From positions 124,001 through 188,000 of the forward strand of contig NZ_JAGINM010000002.1 of the NCBI RefSeq assembly GCF_017876095.1: a DNA stretch of 64,000 nucleotides. The letters run 5' to 3'. The position numbers and the translations under genes were made by a program. Within the stretch, counting starts at the first letter, position 1; the number at the start of each line of letters is the position of its first letter. The notes beneath the pieces were generated by a model. The model searched no databases and was not told where the DNA came from. It saw only the letters and a list, made by a program, of their open reading frames with translations. The DNA is from Azospirillum agricola (lineage in GTDB: Bacteria; Pseudomonadota; Alphaproteobacteria; Azospirillales; Azospirillaceae). Shown piece by piece: positions 20,335 through 29,130 of this stretch.

Positions 20335-22635
20335 GTGCAACCCTTGCAGCATGGCGACGTAACTCCCTTGCCCGGCCATTACGATCCGCTCCTCGTCGCC
20401 CTGTCCTACGTTATCGCCGTCTTCGGCGCTTACGTGGCGCTGGATCTCGCCCACCACGCGCAGGGCGCGGGGCGGACGGAGGGATCCTGGCTGGGCGGGG
20501 CCGCCCTGGCGCTGGGCGCCGGAATCTGGTCGATGCACTTCGTCGGCATGCTGGCCTACCGGATGGAGCAGCCGGTCGGCTACGACGCCGGGCTGACCGC
20601 CCTGTCCTTCCTGATCGCCGTGGCGATGTCGGGGGTCGGGCTGTTCACCGCGGCGCATCGGCGGTTCCACCGCCTTACCTTGCCGATCGCCGGCGGCATC
20701 ACCGGCCTCGGGATCGTCGCCATGCATTATGTGGGCATGGCCGGTCTGCGCATGGAGGGTCGCTTGTCCTACGACGCGGGTCTTGTCGCGGCTTCGGTCG
20801 CCATCGCCATCGTGGCGTCGACGGTGGCGCTCTGGCTCGCCTTCCGCACCACCCGGCCGCTTCAGCGCGCCGCCGGCGCCGTCCTGCTCGGGCTGGCGGT
20901 GGTGGCGATGCACTACACCGGCATGGCCGCCGCCGGCATGGAGCCCGGCATCGGCGCCCATGGGACGGTGCATGGCGGGATGCCCTCGCTCTCCTCGCCG
21001 CTGCTGGCGACGATGACCGGGCTGGGCACGCTGGTGCTGCTGGCGCTGGCGCTGGTGTCGTCGCTGCTCGACCGCCGCATCCACGACGAACGGACGGCGG
21101 AGCAGGACGCCCGTTACCGCGCCATCGTCGACACCGCCGTCGATCCCATCGTGGTGATCGACGAGCGCGGCGTCATCGAATCCTACAACCCGGCCGCCGA
21201 ACGGACCTTCGGCTACACCGCCGCGGAGACGATCGGCCGCAACATCTCCATGCTGATGCCGGAGCCGCACCAGTCCGCCCATGACGGCTACCTCGCCCGC
21301 TACCGCCGCACCGAGGAGCGCCGGATCATCGGCATCGGCCGCGAGGTGGAGGGGCGGCGCAAGGACGGCAGCACCTTCCCGCTCGACCTGTCGGTCGCCG
21401 AATGGCGGGCGGGCAAGCGGCGGCTGTTCACCGGCATCATGCGCGACATCACCGCCCGCAAGGCGGCCGAGGTCGCCATCCTGCGCGCCCGCGACGAGGC
21501 GGAGGCGGCGCGGGAGGAGGCGCTGAGCGCCCAGGGCGCCGCCGAGCGCGCCGACCGCGCCAAGACCAAGTTCCTCGCCGCCGCCAGCCACGACCTGCGG
21601 CAGCCGTTGCAATCGCTGTTCTTCTTCGCCCACGCCCTGTCCGACAAGCTGGAGGGCCACCCGACCGCGCCGCTGCTGGCCAGCATGAGCGAATCGCTGA
21701 ACGGGCTGCGGGTGATGCTGGACAGTCTGCTCGACGTGTCGAAGCTCGACGCCGGTGTGGTGAAGCCGAACGTCACCGAATTCGCGCTCGCCCCCCTGAT
21801 GGCCCGGCTGGCCGAGGAATACCGGGTCCGCGCCCTGGAGGCCGGGCTGGACCTGCGCTACGTGCCGACCAGCAGCTGGACCAGCAGCGACCCGGCCCTG
21901 ATGGAGCGCATCCTGCGCAACCTGATCGAGAACGCCATCCGCTATTCGGAGAGCGGCGGCATCCTGCTCGGCTGCCTGCACCGCAACGGCCGGCTGCGGC
22001 TGGGGGTGTTCGACCAGGGCATCGGCATTCCGGCCGACAAGTTCCAGGACATCTTCCAGGAGTTCACGCAGCTCGCCAACCCGGAGCGCGACCGCCGCAA
22101 GGGGCTCGGCCTCGGGCTGGCGATCGTCAAGCGGCTGGCCGGTCTGCTCGACCATGGGATGACGGTCCACTCGGAGCCCGGACGCGGCAGCGCCTTCCTG
22201 CTGGAGGTGCCGGCGGTGACGCCGCGCGCCGTGCCGAAGCCGGCCCGCGCGCCCGTCGACCGCCCGCGCGGCAAGGGGCTCATCGTCGTCGTCGAGGACG
22301 ACAGCATCATCCTGCTCAGCATGCGCGCCATGCTGGAGGAGTGGGGCTACGACGTCGTCGCCGCCGTGTCCGCCGACGAGGCGATCGACACGCTGCTGAA
22401 CCTCGGCCAGCGCCCGGCGATGATCGTCGCCGACTACCGCCTGCGCGAGGGGCGGACCGGCGTCCAGGCGATCCGCGACATCTACGGGGTGTGCGGCGTG
22501 CGCGTGCCCGCCGTGGTGCTGACCGGCGACACCGACCCGGCCCGCATCGCCGAGGTGCAGCGCAGCGGCCACCGGCTGCTGCACAAGCCGGTGTCGCCGT
22601 CGATCCTGCGCGACATTCTGGCCTCGGCGGCGTAA
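20335..22635 (+). CDS. MHYT-PAS hybrid sensor histidine kinase
   Basis: A 766-residue signalling protein. Residues about 15-235 form a seven-helix MHYT sensor with three metal-motif copies (MHFVGM, MHYVGM, MHYTGM), thought to bind copper and sense a gas or redox signal. A PAS domain (about 260-375) follows, then a kinase core with phospho-acceptor His419 in ASHDLRQPLQSLFF, N-box RNLIENAIRYS and a glycine-rich GLGLAIVKRL. The C-terminal receiver (about 640-766) has acceptor Asp700. The start is uncertain: I used GTG 20335, but TTG codons a few residues later are possible. No output domain is encoded nearby, so the downstream partner is unknown. Confidence 0.85.
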   Translation: MQPLQHGDVTPLPGHYDPLLVALSYVIAVFGAYVALDLAHHAQGAGRTEGSWLGGAALALGAGIWSMHFVGMLAYRMEQPVGYDAGLTALSFLIAVAMSGVGLFTAAHRRFHRLTLPIAGGITGLGIVAMHYVGMAGLRMEGRLSYDAGLVAASVAIAIVASTVALWLAFRTTRPLQRAAGAVLLGLAVVAMHYTGMAAAGMEPGIGAHGTVHGGMPSLSSPLLATMTGLGTLVLLALALVSSLLDRRIHDERTAEQDARYRAIVDTAVDPIVVIDERGVIESYNPAAERTFGYTAAETIGRNISMLMPEPHQSAHDGYLARYRRTEERRIIGIGREVEGRRKDGSTFPLDLSVAEWRAGKRRLFTGIMRDITARKAAEVAILRARDEAEAAREEALSAQGAAERADRAKTKFLAAASHDLRQPLQSLFFFAHALSDKLEGHPTAPLLASMSESLNGLRVMLDSLLDVSKLDAGVVKPNVTEFALAPLMARLAEEYRVRALEAGLDLRYVPTSSWTSSDPALMERILRNLIENAIRYSESGGILLGCLHRNGRLRLGVFDQGIGIPADKFQDIFQEFTQLANPERDRRKGLGLGLAIVKRLAGLLDHGMTVHSEPGRGSAFLLEVPAVTPRAVPKPARAPVDRPRGKGLIVVVEDDSIILLSMRAMLEEWGYDVVAAVSADEAIDTLLNLGQRPAMIVADYRLREGRTGVQAIRDIYGVCGVRVPAVVLTGDTDPARIAEVQRSGHRLLHKPVSPSILRDILASAA

Positions 22636-22675
22636 AGCTGCGGCCCTCCGCCCCCTCCCCCCGTGTTGCAGTCCC

Positions 22676-25117
22676 ATGCCGTCGATTCCTGAACTGCGAG
22701 CCGCAATGCTGCGCAAACCCCTGCTGACCCGCATCGCCGTCGCGGCGGGGGTCCTGGTCCTCCTGCCGCCGCTGGCCCTGGGAGGCGCCTTCCTGTGGAT
22801 GCGCGCCCAGCAGCCGCAGACCGGCGGCAGCGTCTCCCTGCCCGGCCTGGGCGCGGCGACCGAGATCATCCGCGATTCCCACGGCGTGCCGCACATCTTC
22901 GCGACGACCGAGCGCGACGCCTACCGGGCCCTCGGCTACGCCCATGCCCAGGACCGGCTGTGGCAGATGGAGACGATGCGGCTCGCCGGGTCGGGCCGGC
23001 TGGCCGGGCTGGTCGGCACCCGCTTCGGCGACTTCGCGCTGCGCAACGACCGCATGATGCGGACGCTCGGCGTCCGCCGCTCCGCCGAGGCGATGGTCGC
23101 CACCCTCTCCCCGCCGGCGCGCGCGGCGTTCGACGCCTACGCCGAGGGGGTCAACGGCTACCTCGCGACCCGGCGGGAGGCGCTGCCCATCGAGTTCCAG
23201 CTTCTCCGCCACACGCCGGAGCCATGGACGCCGGCCGACAGCCTGGTCTGGGCCAAGCTGATGGCGTTGCAGCTCTCGGCCAACCACCGCGACGAACTGT
23301 TCCGCGCCCGCGTGCTGGAGCGGCTGACGCCGCAGCAGGTCGAAGACCTGTTCCCGCCCGATCCGCCCGGCTCGCCGGTGACGCTGGCGACCGAGCTGCG
23401 CGGCCAGCGCGACCTCGGGCCGCTGCTGCAACGGACGCTGGCGGCGCTGCCGACGCTCGGCTTCGACACCGCGTCGAACGAATGGGCGCTGACCGGCGCC
23501 CGCACCAGCACCGGCAAGCCGATCATCGCCAACGACCCGCATCTCGGGCTCGACGCGCCGATCCTCTGGTACCTCGCCCGCATCGTCACCCCGGAGCACA
23601 GCATCGCCGGGGCCACCGTGCCCGGCGTGCCGCTGCACATCCTCGGGCACAACGGCAAGGTCGCCTGGGGCTTCACCACCACCCACAGCGACACGCAGGA
23701 CCTCTTCGTCGAGAAGATCGACCCGCAGGATCCCGCCCGCTACGCCACCCCCGACGGCAGCCAGCCCTTCGAGAGCCGCAAGGAGACCATCCGCGTCGCC
23801 GGCCAGCCCGACGAGACGCTGACCGTGCGCGAGACCCGGCACGGCCCGGTGATCTCCGACCTGGAGGCGGACGGCGCGGCGCCCGCCGGCCATGTCCTCG
23901 CCCTCTCCTTCCCCGGTCTGGCCGCCGACGACAGCTCGGCCGAGGCGCTCTACCGCCTGAACCACGCCGGGGACGCCGAGGCGGTGCGCGAGGCGCTGCG
24001 CCTGCACGTCTCGCCGCAGCAGAACATCGTCTACGCCGACCAGGCGGGCGAGGTCGGGCTGATCTCCCCCGGCCGGGTGCCGATCCGCCGCAAGGGCGAC
24101 GGGCGGGTGCCGGTTCCGGGCTGGACCGGCGAGTATGACTGGACCGGCTTCCTGCCCTATTACGCGCTGCCGCAGGCGGTCAACCCGCCGTCGGGCCAGT
24201 TCGTCAACGCCAACAACGCCATCGTCGGCGCCGATTACCCCTACCGCATCGCCACCGAATGGCCGGATCCGTCGCGGGCCAAGCGCATCGTCGAGATGCT
24301 GGGCACCGGCCGCCATTCGGTCGAGGACGTGGCGCGCCAGCAGATGGACGTCGTTTCCCTGCCCGCCCGCGAGCTGCTGCCGGAGCTGCTGAAATACCCG
24401 GTGCCGCGCGGCATGGCGGCGGACGCGGTGGCCCTGCTGAAGGGCTGGGACGGCACGATGGCGCGCGACCGGCCGGAGCCGCTGATCTTCGAGGCGTGGC
24501 TGCGCGCCCTGGTCCGCACCGTCTTCGCCGACGAGCTCGGCCCCGACTTCGCGGTCTATTGGGAACTGCGGCCGGCCGCCCTGATGCGGGTGCTGAGGGA
24601 ACGGCCGCAATGGTGCGACGACGTCGCCACCTCGGCGACCGAGAGCTGCGCCGACGCCATCGCCAGCGCGCTGAGCGACGCGCTGACCATGCTGGAGAAG
24701 CGCCACGGCTCGACGGTGGCGAACTGGCGCTGGGGCGACGAGCACAAGGTGGCGCTGAAGCACCGGATGCTCGACCGCATCCCGCTGCTCGGCGGCATGA
24801 GCGACCTGTCGGTCGAGACCGACGGCGGCTTCTTCACCGTCAACCGGGGGACCACGCGGATCCGCGACGCGGCGGCACCCTTCGCCCATGTCCATGGCGC
24901 GGGCTATCGCGGGGTGTATGATCTGGCCGACCTCGACAATTCCCGGTTCGTCATCGCGACCGGCCAGTCGGGCAACCCCTTCTCGGCCCATTGGGGCGAT
25001 CTGGTGTCGATGTGGCGCGACGGCGGCTCGTTGCGTCTGTCCGGCGACCGTGGCACGCTGACCACGGCAGGGGCGGAGGTGCTGACACTCACACCACGCA
25101 ACACCGGGACGAACTGA
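22676..25117 (+). CDS. Penicillin acylase family protein (Ntn-hydrolase)
   Basis: An 813-residue periplasmic amidase precursor. It has a signal-anchor at 15-40, an alpha-chain region with IIRDSHGVPHIFATTERDAY and YAHAQDRLWQMETMRL, and the autoprocessing site before Ser267 in TASNEWALTG, which becomes the N-terminal nucleophile of the beta chain. HNGKVAWGFT and NPPSGQFVNANN fit the beta-chain core. Such enzymes hydrolyse penicillins or, more often in this group, N-acyl-homoserine lactones and other N-acyl amides; the natural substrate is not determined. The stop lies two bases before the threonine ammonia-lyase ATG, so the two are co-transcribed. Confidence 0.9.
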   Translation: MPSIPELRAAMLRKPLLTRIAVAAGVLVLLPPLALGGAFLWMRAQQPQTGGSVSLPGLGAATEIIRDSHGVPHIFATTERDAYRALGYAHAQDRLWQMETMRLAGSGRLAGLVGTRFGDFALRNDRMMRTLGVRRSAEAMVATLSPPARAAFDAYAEGVNGYLATRREALPIEFQLLRHTPEPWTPADSLVWAKLMALQLSANHRDELFRARVLERLTPQQVEDLFPPDPPGSPVTLATELRGQRDLGPLLQRTLAALPTLGFDTASNEWALTGARTSTGKPIIANDPHLGLDAPILWYLARIVTPEHSIAGATVPGVPLHILGHNGKVAWGFTTTHSDTQDLFVEKIDPQDPARYATPDGSQPFESRKETIRVAGQPDETLTVRETRHGPVISDLEADGAAPAGHVLALSFPGLAADDSSAEALYRLNHAGDAEAVREALRLHVSPQQNIVYADQAGEVGLISPGRVPIRRKGDGRVPVPGWTGEYDWTGFLPYYALPQAVNPPSGQFVNANNAIVGADYPYRIATEWPDPSRAKRIVEMLGTGRHSVEDVARQQMDVVSLPARELLPELLKYPVPRGMAADAVALLKGWDGTMARDRPEPLIFEAWLRALVRTVFADELGPDFAVYWELRPAALMRVLRERPQWCDDVATSATESCADAIASALSDALTMLEKRHGSTVANWRWGDEHKVALKHRMLDRIPLLGGMSDLSVETDGGFFTVNRGTTRIRDAAAPFAHVHGAGYRGVYDLADLDNSRFVIATGQSGNPFSAHWGDLVSMWRDGGSLRLSGDRGTLTTAGAEVLTLTPRNTGTN

Positions 25118-25119
25118 CC

Positions 25120-26334
25120 ATGACCATAACGCTGGAGGACGTGCGCGCCGCGGCGACGCGCATCGCGGGACATCTGCCATCCACTCCGGCGGTGCCGGCG
25201 CCCCGCCTGGGGGACATGGCGGGCTGCCGGCTGCACCTGAAGCTGGAGAGCCAGCACGCCACCGGCTCCTTCAAGGAGCGCGGCGCGCTCAACAAGCTGC
25301 TGTCGCTCGGCGAGGCGGAGCGGCGGGCCGGCGTCATCGCCATGTCGGCCGGCAACCACGCGCAGGCGGTGGCCTGCCACGCCACAAGGCTCGGCATCCG
25401 CTCGACCATCGTCATGCCCAGCTTCACCCCCTTCACCAAGGTGGAGCGGACGGAGAGCCTGGGCGCCAAGGTGGAACTGCACGGCGACACGCTGAGCGAC
25501 GCGGCGGCCTTCGCCCATGATCTGGCGGCACGCGAGGGGCTGACCTTCGTGCATCCCTACGACGATCCGTTCGTCGCCGCCGGCCAGGGCACGGCGGCGC
25601 TGGAATTCCTCGACGCGGTGCCCGACCTCGACACGCTGGTGGTGCCCATCGGCGGCGGCGGGCTGATCGCCGGCATGGCGACGGCGGCCAAGGCGCTGAA
25701 GCCGGGGATCCGCGTGGTCGGCGTCCAGTGCAGCCTCTACCCGGCGATGCGGCAGGCGCTGGCCGGCCAGCCGGTCGCCTGCGGCGGCGCCACCATCGCC
25801 GAGGGCATCGCGGTGAAGGCGCCCGGCGGGCTGACCCTGCCGATCGTCCGCGCGCTGGTCGATGAGGTGGTCGAGGTCGACGAGACGCGGCTGGAGGAGG
25901 CGGTCTACCGCCTGTCCACCGTGCAGAAGCTGGTCGCCGAGGGGGCCGGCGCGGCGGCGCTGGCGGCGGTGCTGGACGATCCGGCGAGCTTCGGGGGCCG
26001 GAAGGTCGGCATCGTCGTGTCGGGCGGCAACATCGATTCCCGCATCCTGGCGCAGGTGCTGATGCGCGGTCTGGTCTATGAAGGGCGGATCGTCCGGCTG
26101 CGCATTGGAATCACCGACGCCCCCGGCGCGCTGGCCCGCGTCACCCGCCTGCTCGGCGAGGCCGGCGCCAACATCGTCGAGGTCTACCACCAGCGGCTCT
26201 TCCACAACGTGCCGGTGAAGATGGCCGAGGTGGACGTCGTGCTGGAGACCCGCGACCAGACGCATGTGCAGGCGCTGATCGCGCGGATGACCGAGGCCGG
26301 CTACCCGACGGCGCTGATGACGAACGTGTCATGA
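25120..26334 (+). CDS. ilvA: Threonine ammonia-lyase
   Basis: A 404-residue PLP enzyme that deaminates threonine to 2-oxobutanoate. The PLP lysine is in GSFKERGALNKL, the phosphate loop is GGGGLIAGM, and a conserved SGGNID lies near 310. The C-terminal 75 residues form one ACT domain (RIGITDAPGALARVTRLLGE). A single ACT domain and about 400 residues match the short IlvA/TdcB class. It directly follows the penicillin-acylase gene with a two-base gap and is closed by a GC-rich hairpin shared with the convergent ABC genes. Confidence 0.9.
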   Translation: MTITLEDVRAAATRIAGHLPSTPAVPAPRLGDMAGCRLHLKLESQHATGSFKERGALNKLLSLGEAERRAGVIAMSAGNHAQAVACHATRLGIRSTIVMPSFTPFTKVERTESLGAKVELHGDTLSDAAAFAHDLAAREGLTFVHPYDDPFVAAGQGTAALEFLDAVPDLDTLVVPIGGGGLIAGMATAAKALKPGIRVVGVQCSLYPAMRQALAGQPVACGGATIAEGIAVKAPGGLTLPIVRALVDEVVEVDETRLEEAVYRLSTVQKLVAEGAGAAALAAVLDDPASFGGRKVGIVVSGGNIDSRILAQVLMRGLVYEGRIVRLRIGITDAPGALARVTRLLGEAGANIVEVYHQRLFHNVPVKMAEVDVVLETRDQTHVQALIARMTEAGYPTALMTNVS

Positions 26335-26339
26335 CCCCC

Positions 26340-26364
26340 CTCCCCCGTCCCGGGAGAGGGGGAG
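26340..26364. terminator. Bidirectional hairpin between convergent ilvA and ABC operon
   Basis: CTCCCCC at 26340-26346 pairs with GGGGGAG at 26358-26364 around a partly self-pairing loop. It lies between two convergent stops. There is no T-run; the sequence is a short relative of the arms of the 150-bp repeats at 10013 and 51299. Confidence 0.5.
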
Positions 26365-26367
26365 GAT

Positions 26368-27150
26368 TCAAATGCTGTAGTTGTCCGCGATCTCCAGCCG
26401 GAGCTGCTCGACCTGCTCGCGGAACACCGCGCCGTCCCGGCCGGCGCTGTTGCTCACGTCGCGGACCACCCGCGCCGGGGTGCCGCCCAGAACGATGATG
26501 CGGTCGGCCAGATGCACGGCCTCCTCCAGGTCGTGGGTCACGAACAGGATGGTCTTGCCGGTCTCCCGGTGGATCCGCCGCAGTTCGTCCTGGAGGTTGT
26601 TGCGGGTGATGGCGTCGAGCGCGCCGAACGGCTCGTCCATCAGCAGGATGTCGGGATCGACCGCCATCGCGCGGGCGATGCCGACGCGCTGGCGCTGGCC
26701 GCCCGACAGCTCGTAGGGCCAGCGGCGGGCGTAGCCGTCGAGACGCACCAGCTTCAACGCCTCCTCGGCCCGGCGCAGCCGCTCGGCGCGGCTGACCGGC
26801 AGTCCCTCCAGCCCGAGCTGGACGTTCTTGACCACCCGGCGCCAGGGCAGCAGCCGGGCGTCCTGGAAGACCAGACCGACCGGGCGATGGGCCGGGCGCG
26901 GGTCCTGGTGGATGGTCACGCCGCCGGTGCGCGCCTCGTGCAGGCCGGCGACGACGCGCAGCAGCGTCGATTTGCCGACCCCCGACGGGCCGACGATGGC
27001 GACGAAGCTGCCGCGCTCCACCGTCAGGTCGACGTCCACCAGCACCGGCGGCGCGTCGGCGCCGTAGCCGATGGAGACGTTCTTGAGGTCGATCACCGCC
27101 GCGCCGCTTGATACCGCGTCGTTGGCCGGCGCCCCGTTTACCGTTGCCAT
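26368..27150 (-). CDS. ABC transporter ATP-binding protein, nitrate/sulfonate/taurine type
   Basis: A 260-residue ATPase of the SsuB/TauB/NrtD group. Walker A is GPSGVGKST, the signature is LSGGQRQRVGIARAMA, Walker B is ILLMDEPFGALD, and the switch His is in VTHDLEEA. It energises the importer formed with the permease and binding protein encoded just upstream. The ATG at 27150 lies inside the permease gene, overlapping it by 13 bases. Because the neighbouring genes assimilate sulfate to sulfide, a sulfonate or taurine is the most likely substrate, but nitrate or thiamine precursors cannot be excluded from sequence. Confidence 0.9.
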   Translation of the reverse strand: MATVNGAPANDAVSSGAAVIDLKNVSIGYGADAPPVLVDVDLTVERGSFVAIVGPSGVGKSTLLRVVAGLHEARTGGVTIHQDPRPAHRPVGLVFQDARLLPWRRVVKNVQLGLEGLPVSRAERLRRAEEALKLVRLDGYARRWPYELSGGQRQRVGIARAMAVDPDILLMDEPFGALDAITRNNLQDELRRIHRETGKTILFVTHDLEEAVHLADRIIVLGGTPARVVRDVSNSAGRDGAVFREQVEQLRLEIADNYSI

Positions 27151-27890
27151 GAGAGAACCCGCGACTGCACTTGCATGAACAGGAAGTCCGACACGCCGTA
27201 GAGCAGCGCGATGGTCACCATGTAGAGGACGACGATGTGGGTCGCCAGCAGGCCCGACGCCTCCATCATCCGCATGCCGAGGCCCGAGATGCCGAACAGC
27301 TCGGCCGCGACGACGGTCATCCAGCCCTGCCCCAGCCCGGCCCGCAGGCCGGACAGGATGCCCGGCAGGGCACCCGGCAGCACGATCTTGAACAGGCGCG
27401 GCACCAGTCCGCCCTGGCCGAAGGCGTGGCCCAGCTCGATCAGGTCCTTGTCGACGCCGCGCACGGCGGCGTAGCTGGCGTAGTAGTTGATCCAGAAGAC
27501 CGTCAGCGCGATCAGGAAGGAGGCCGCCCCCTCGCTGACCCCGAACCAGATGATGGCGAAGGGGATCCAGGCGATGGCCGGGATCGGGCGCAGCATGCGC
27601 ACGACCCAGGCCTGGAAGGCGTCCCACCGCCCCCACAGCGCCGCCGCCGTCCCGAAGGACACGCCGAGGAACGCCCCCAGCGACAGCCCGACCAGATAGT
27701 GCGACAGGCTGGCCAGCACCATCGCCTGCCAGGTTCCGCTGCGGAACTCGGAGAGGAAGGCGGCGGGCACGGCGCTGGGCGACGGGATCAGGCGGGCGGG
27801 GACGATGCCGCTCTGCGCCACCGCCTCCCACAGCAGGAGGAAGGCGACGACGCCGAGCGCCGACAGGGCGAGTGAGGTGCGGGTCTTCAT
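27138..27890 (-). CDS. ABC transporter permease, nitrate/sulfonate/taurine type
   Basis: A 250-residue inner-membrane permease with about six helices. The EAA loop that contacts the ATPase is around ELGHAFGQGGLVPRLFKIVLPGALPGILSGLR, with the conserved final glycines. This is the SsuC/TauC/NrtB size and layout. The stop lies inside the ATPase gene (13-base overlap) and the start is 20 bases after the binding-protein stop, so the three genes form one leftward operon in the order binding protein, permease, ATPase. Confidence 0.9.
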   Translation of the reverse strand: MKTRTSLALSALGVVAFLLLWEAVAQSGIVPARLIPSPSAVPAAFLSEFRSGTWQAMVLASLSHYLVGLSLGAFLGVSFGTAAALWGRWDAFQAWVVRMLRPIPAIAWIPFAIIWFGVSEGAASFLIALTVFWINYYASYAAVRGVDKDLIELGHAFGQGGLVPRLFKIVLPGALPGILSGLRAGLGQGWMTVVAAELFGISGLGMRMMEASGLLATHIVVLYMVTIALLYGVSDFLFMQVQSRVLSWQR

Positions 27891-27910
27891 CGAACGTCTT
27901 GCTGTTGTGC

Positions 27911-28942
27911 TTACTTGGCCGCGGCGGCGTCATAGAAGCGGAAATCGAAGGCCTCCGCCACCGGAATGACACCCTCGGCCGAGCCGATCTCCTTGGCGTA
28001 GCTCATCATCCTCTCGACCGCCGGAACCACGCCGTGCGGGTCGGCGACGAACTTGGAGCCCGGACCACGGAAGGCGGCCTCCAGCGTCGCCGGCTCCAGC
28101 AGGCCCTTGCCGAGATACTCGTTGACGATCTTCGCGGAACCGGCCGGGTCCTTGCCGATCTGCTCGACGGCGCGCAGATGCGCCTTGATCAGGGCGCCGA
28201 TGGCCTCCGGATTCTTCTTCAGCACCTCGCCGCGCGCCGACACCACGGTGCCGGGCTGGTCGGGGAACATCTGGGCGCCGGTCGCCAGCAGCACGACGTT
28301 CCTGTCCATCTGCTGGGTGACGGTGACGGTCGGCTCGCGGATGGTCGCGGCGTCGAGCGCGCCGGCCAGCAGCGCCTGCTGGGTCTTCTCGATGCCCATC
28401 GGCACCAGCTCGACGTCGGCGGGATCGACCTTCACGACCTTGAACAGCCAGTGCTTCAGCACCGTGTCGGGAACCGAGCCCGGCGGCTGGGTGCCGATCT
28501 TGGCCTTGCGGCCGGTATCGGCGGCGAACTTCTTGAAGGACTCGGCGGTCGGGGTGGCGCCCACCGCCTTGGCGAAGGGACCGCGCGCGGCGACGACCAT
28601 TTCCTCGACCGCCGAGTTGGCGATGACCGAGACGTCGACGCCCTTGGTGCGGGCGACCAGCACCGGCGCGACGCCGGCGTAGAGCAGGTCGATCTGGCCG
28701 GCGGCCATCGCCTGGATGGCGTGCGGGCCGGATTCGAAACGGGTCAGCTTGAGGGCGATGTTGGCGTCCTTGGCCCAGCCCTGCCCGTCGATGAGGAACA
28801 GCGGGGCGGCGGCCAGGATCGGGATGTAGCCGATTTCGAGCTTCACCGGATCGGCGGCGCGCGCGGCGCCGGGCGCGAGGGTCGAGAGGGACGCGAAAGC
28901 GGCCATCGCGGCGATGGCGGCACGGCGGGTCAAGCTGGGCAT
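27911..28942 (-). CDS. ABC transporter substrate-binding protein (SsuA/TauA/NMT1-like)
   Basis: A 343-residue periplasmic binding protein. The N-terminus MPSLTRRAAIAAMAAFASLS carries a twin Arg before a hydrophobic core and ends in GAARAADP, so export by Sec or Tat is possible. The mature part has the family features IGYIPILAAAPLFLIDGQGW, a GQIDLLYAG segment, and GALDAATIREPTVT. It heads the importer operon. The AT-rich 188 bases upstream hold a TATAAT on this strand. The sulfonate assignment is by context with the cys genes; no substrate-contact residues could be checked. Confidence 0.85.
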   Translation of the reverse strand: MPSLTRRAAIAAMAAFASLSTLAPGAARAADPVKLEIGYIPILAAAPLFLIDGQGWAKDANIALKLTRFESGPHAIQAMAAGQIDLLYAGVAPVLVARTKGVDVSVIANSAVEEMVVAARGPFAKAVGATPTAESFKKFAADTGRKAKIGTQPPGSVPDTVLKHWLFKVVKVDPADVELVPMGIEKTQQALLAGALDAATIREPTVTVTQQMDRNVVLLATGAQMFPDQPGTVVSARGEVLKKNPEAIGALIKAHLRAVEQIGKDPAGSAKIVNEYLGKGLLEPATLEAAFRGPGSKFVADPHGVVPAVERMMSYAKEIGSAEGVIPVAEAFDFRFYDAAAAK

Positions 28943-29041
28943 CGGATCTTCCTCGAAAGGGTTCTGCTGCTGTTTAGCACGAATTCCAGTTGAGGGAAGA
29001 TCGATTTCAACAGTTGGAGAGAAGGTAATTCAATATTTTAC

Positions 29042-29047
29042 ATTATA
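29042..29047 (-). promoter_or_regulatory. Candidate -10 box upstream of the sulfonate-type ABC operon
   Basis: Read on the minus strand this is TATAAT, about 100 bases before the binding-protein start, within a distinctly AT-rich stretch (28980-29060) that is unusual for this genome. No convincing -35 was found; an activator-dependent promoter (as for CysB-type regulation) would fit, but that is inference. Confidence 0.35.
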
Positions 29048-29130
29048 GAATGGTTTTTTATGCGGACATCCCCGCCCCGACCCTCCCCCGCTGGGCGGGA
29101 GACGGTCAGGGCGGGGGTCCGTGCCTGCGC

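Noticed and set aside
22316..25180. 954-codon open frame opposite the penicillin acylase
   Set aside because: Antisense shadow of a clearly conserved gene; composition is that of a complementary frame and there is no ribosome site.
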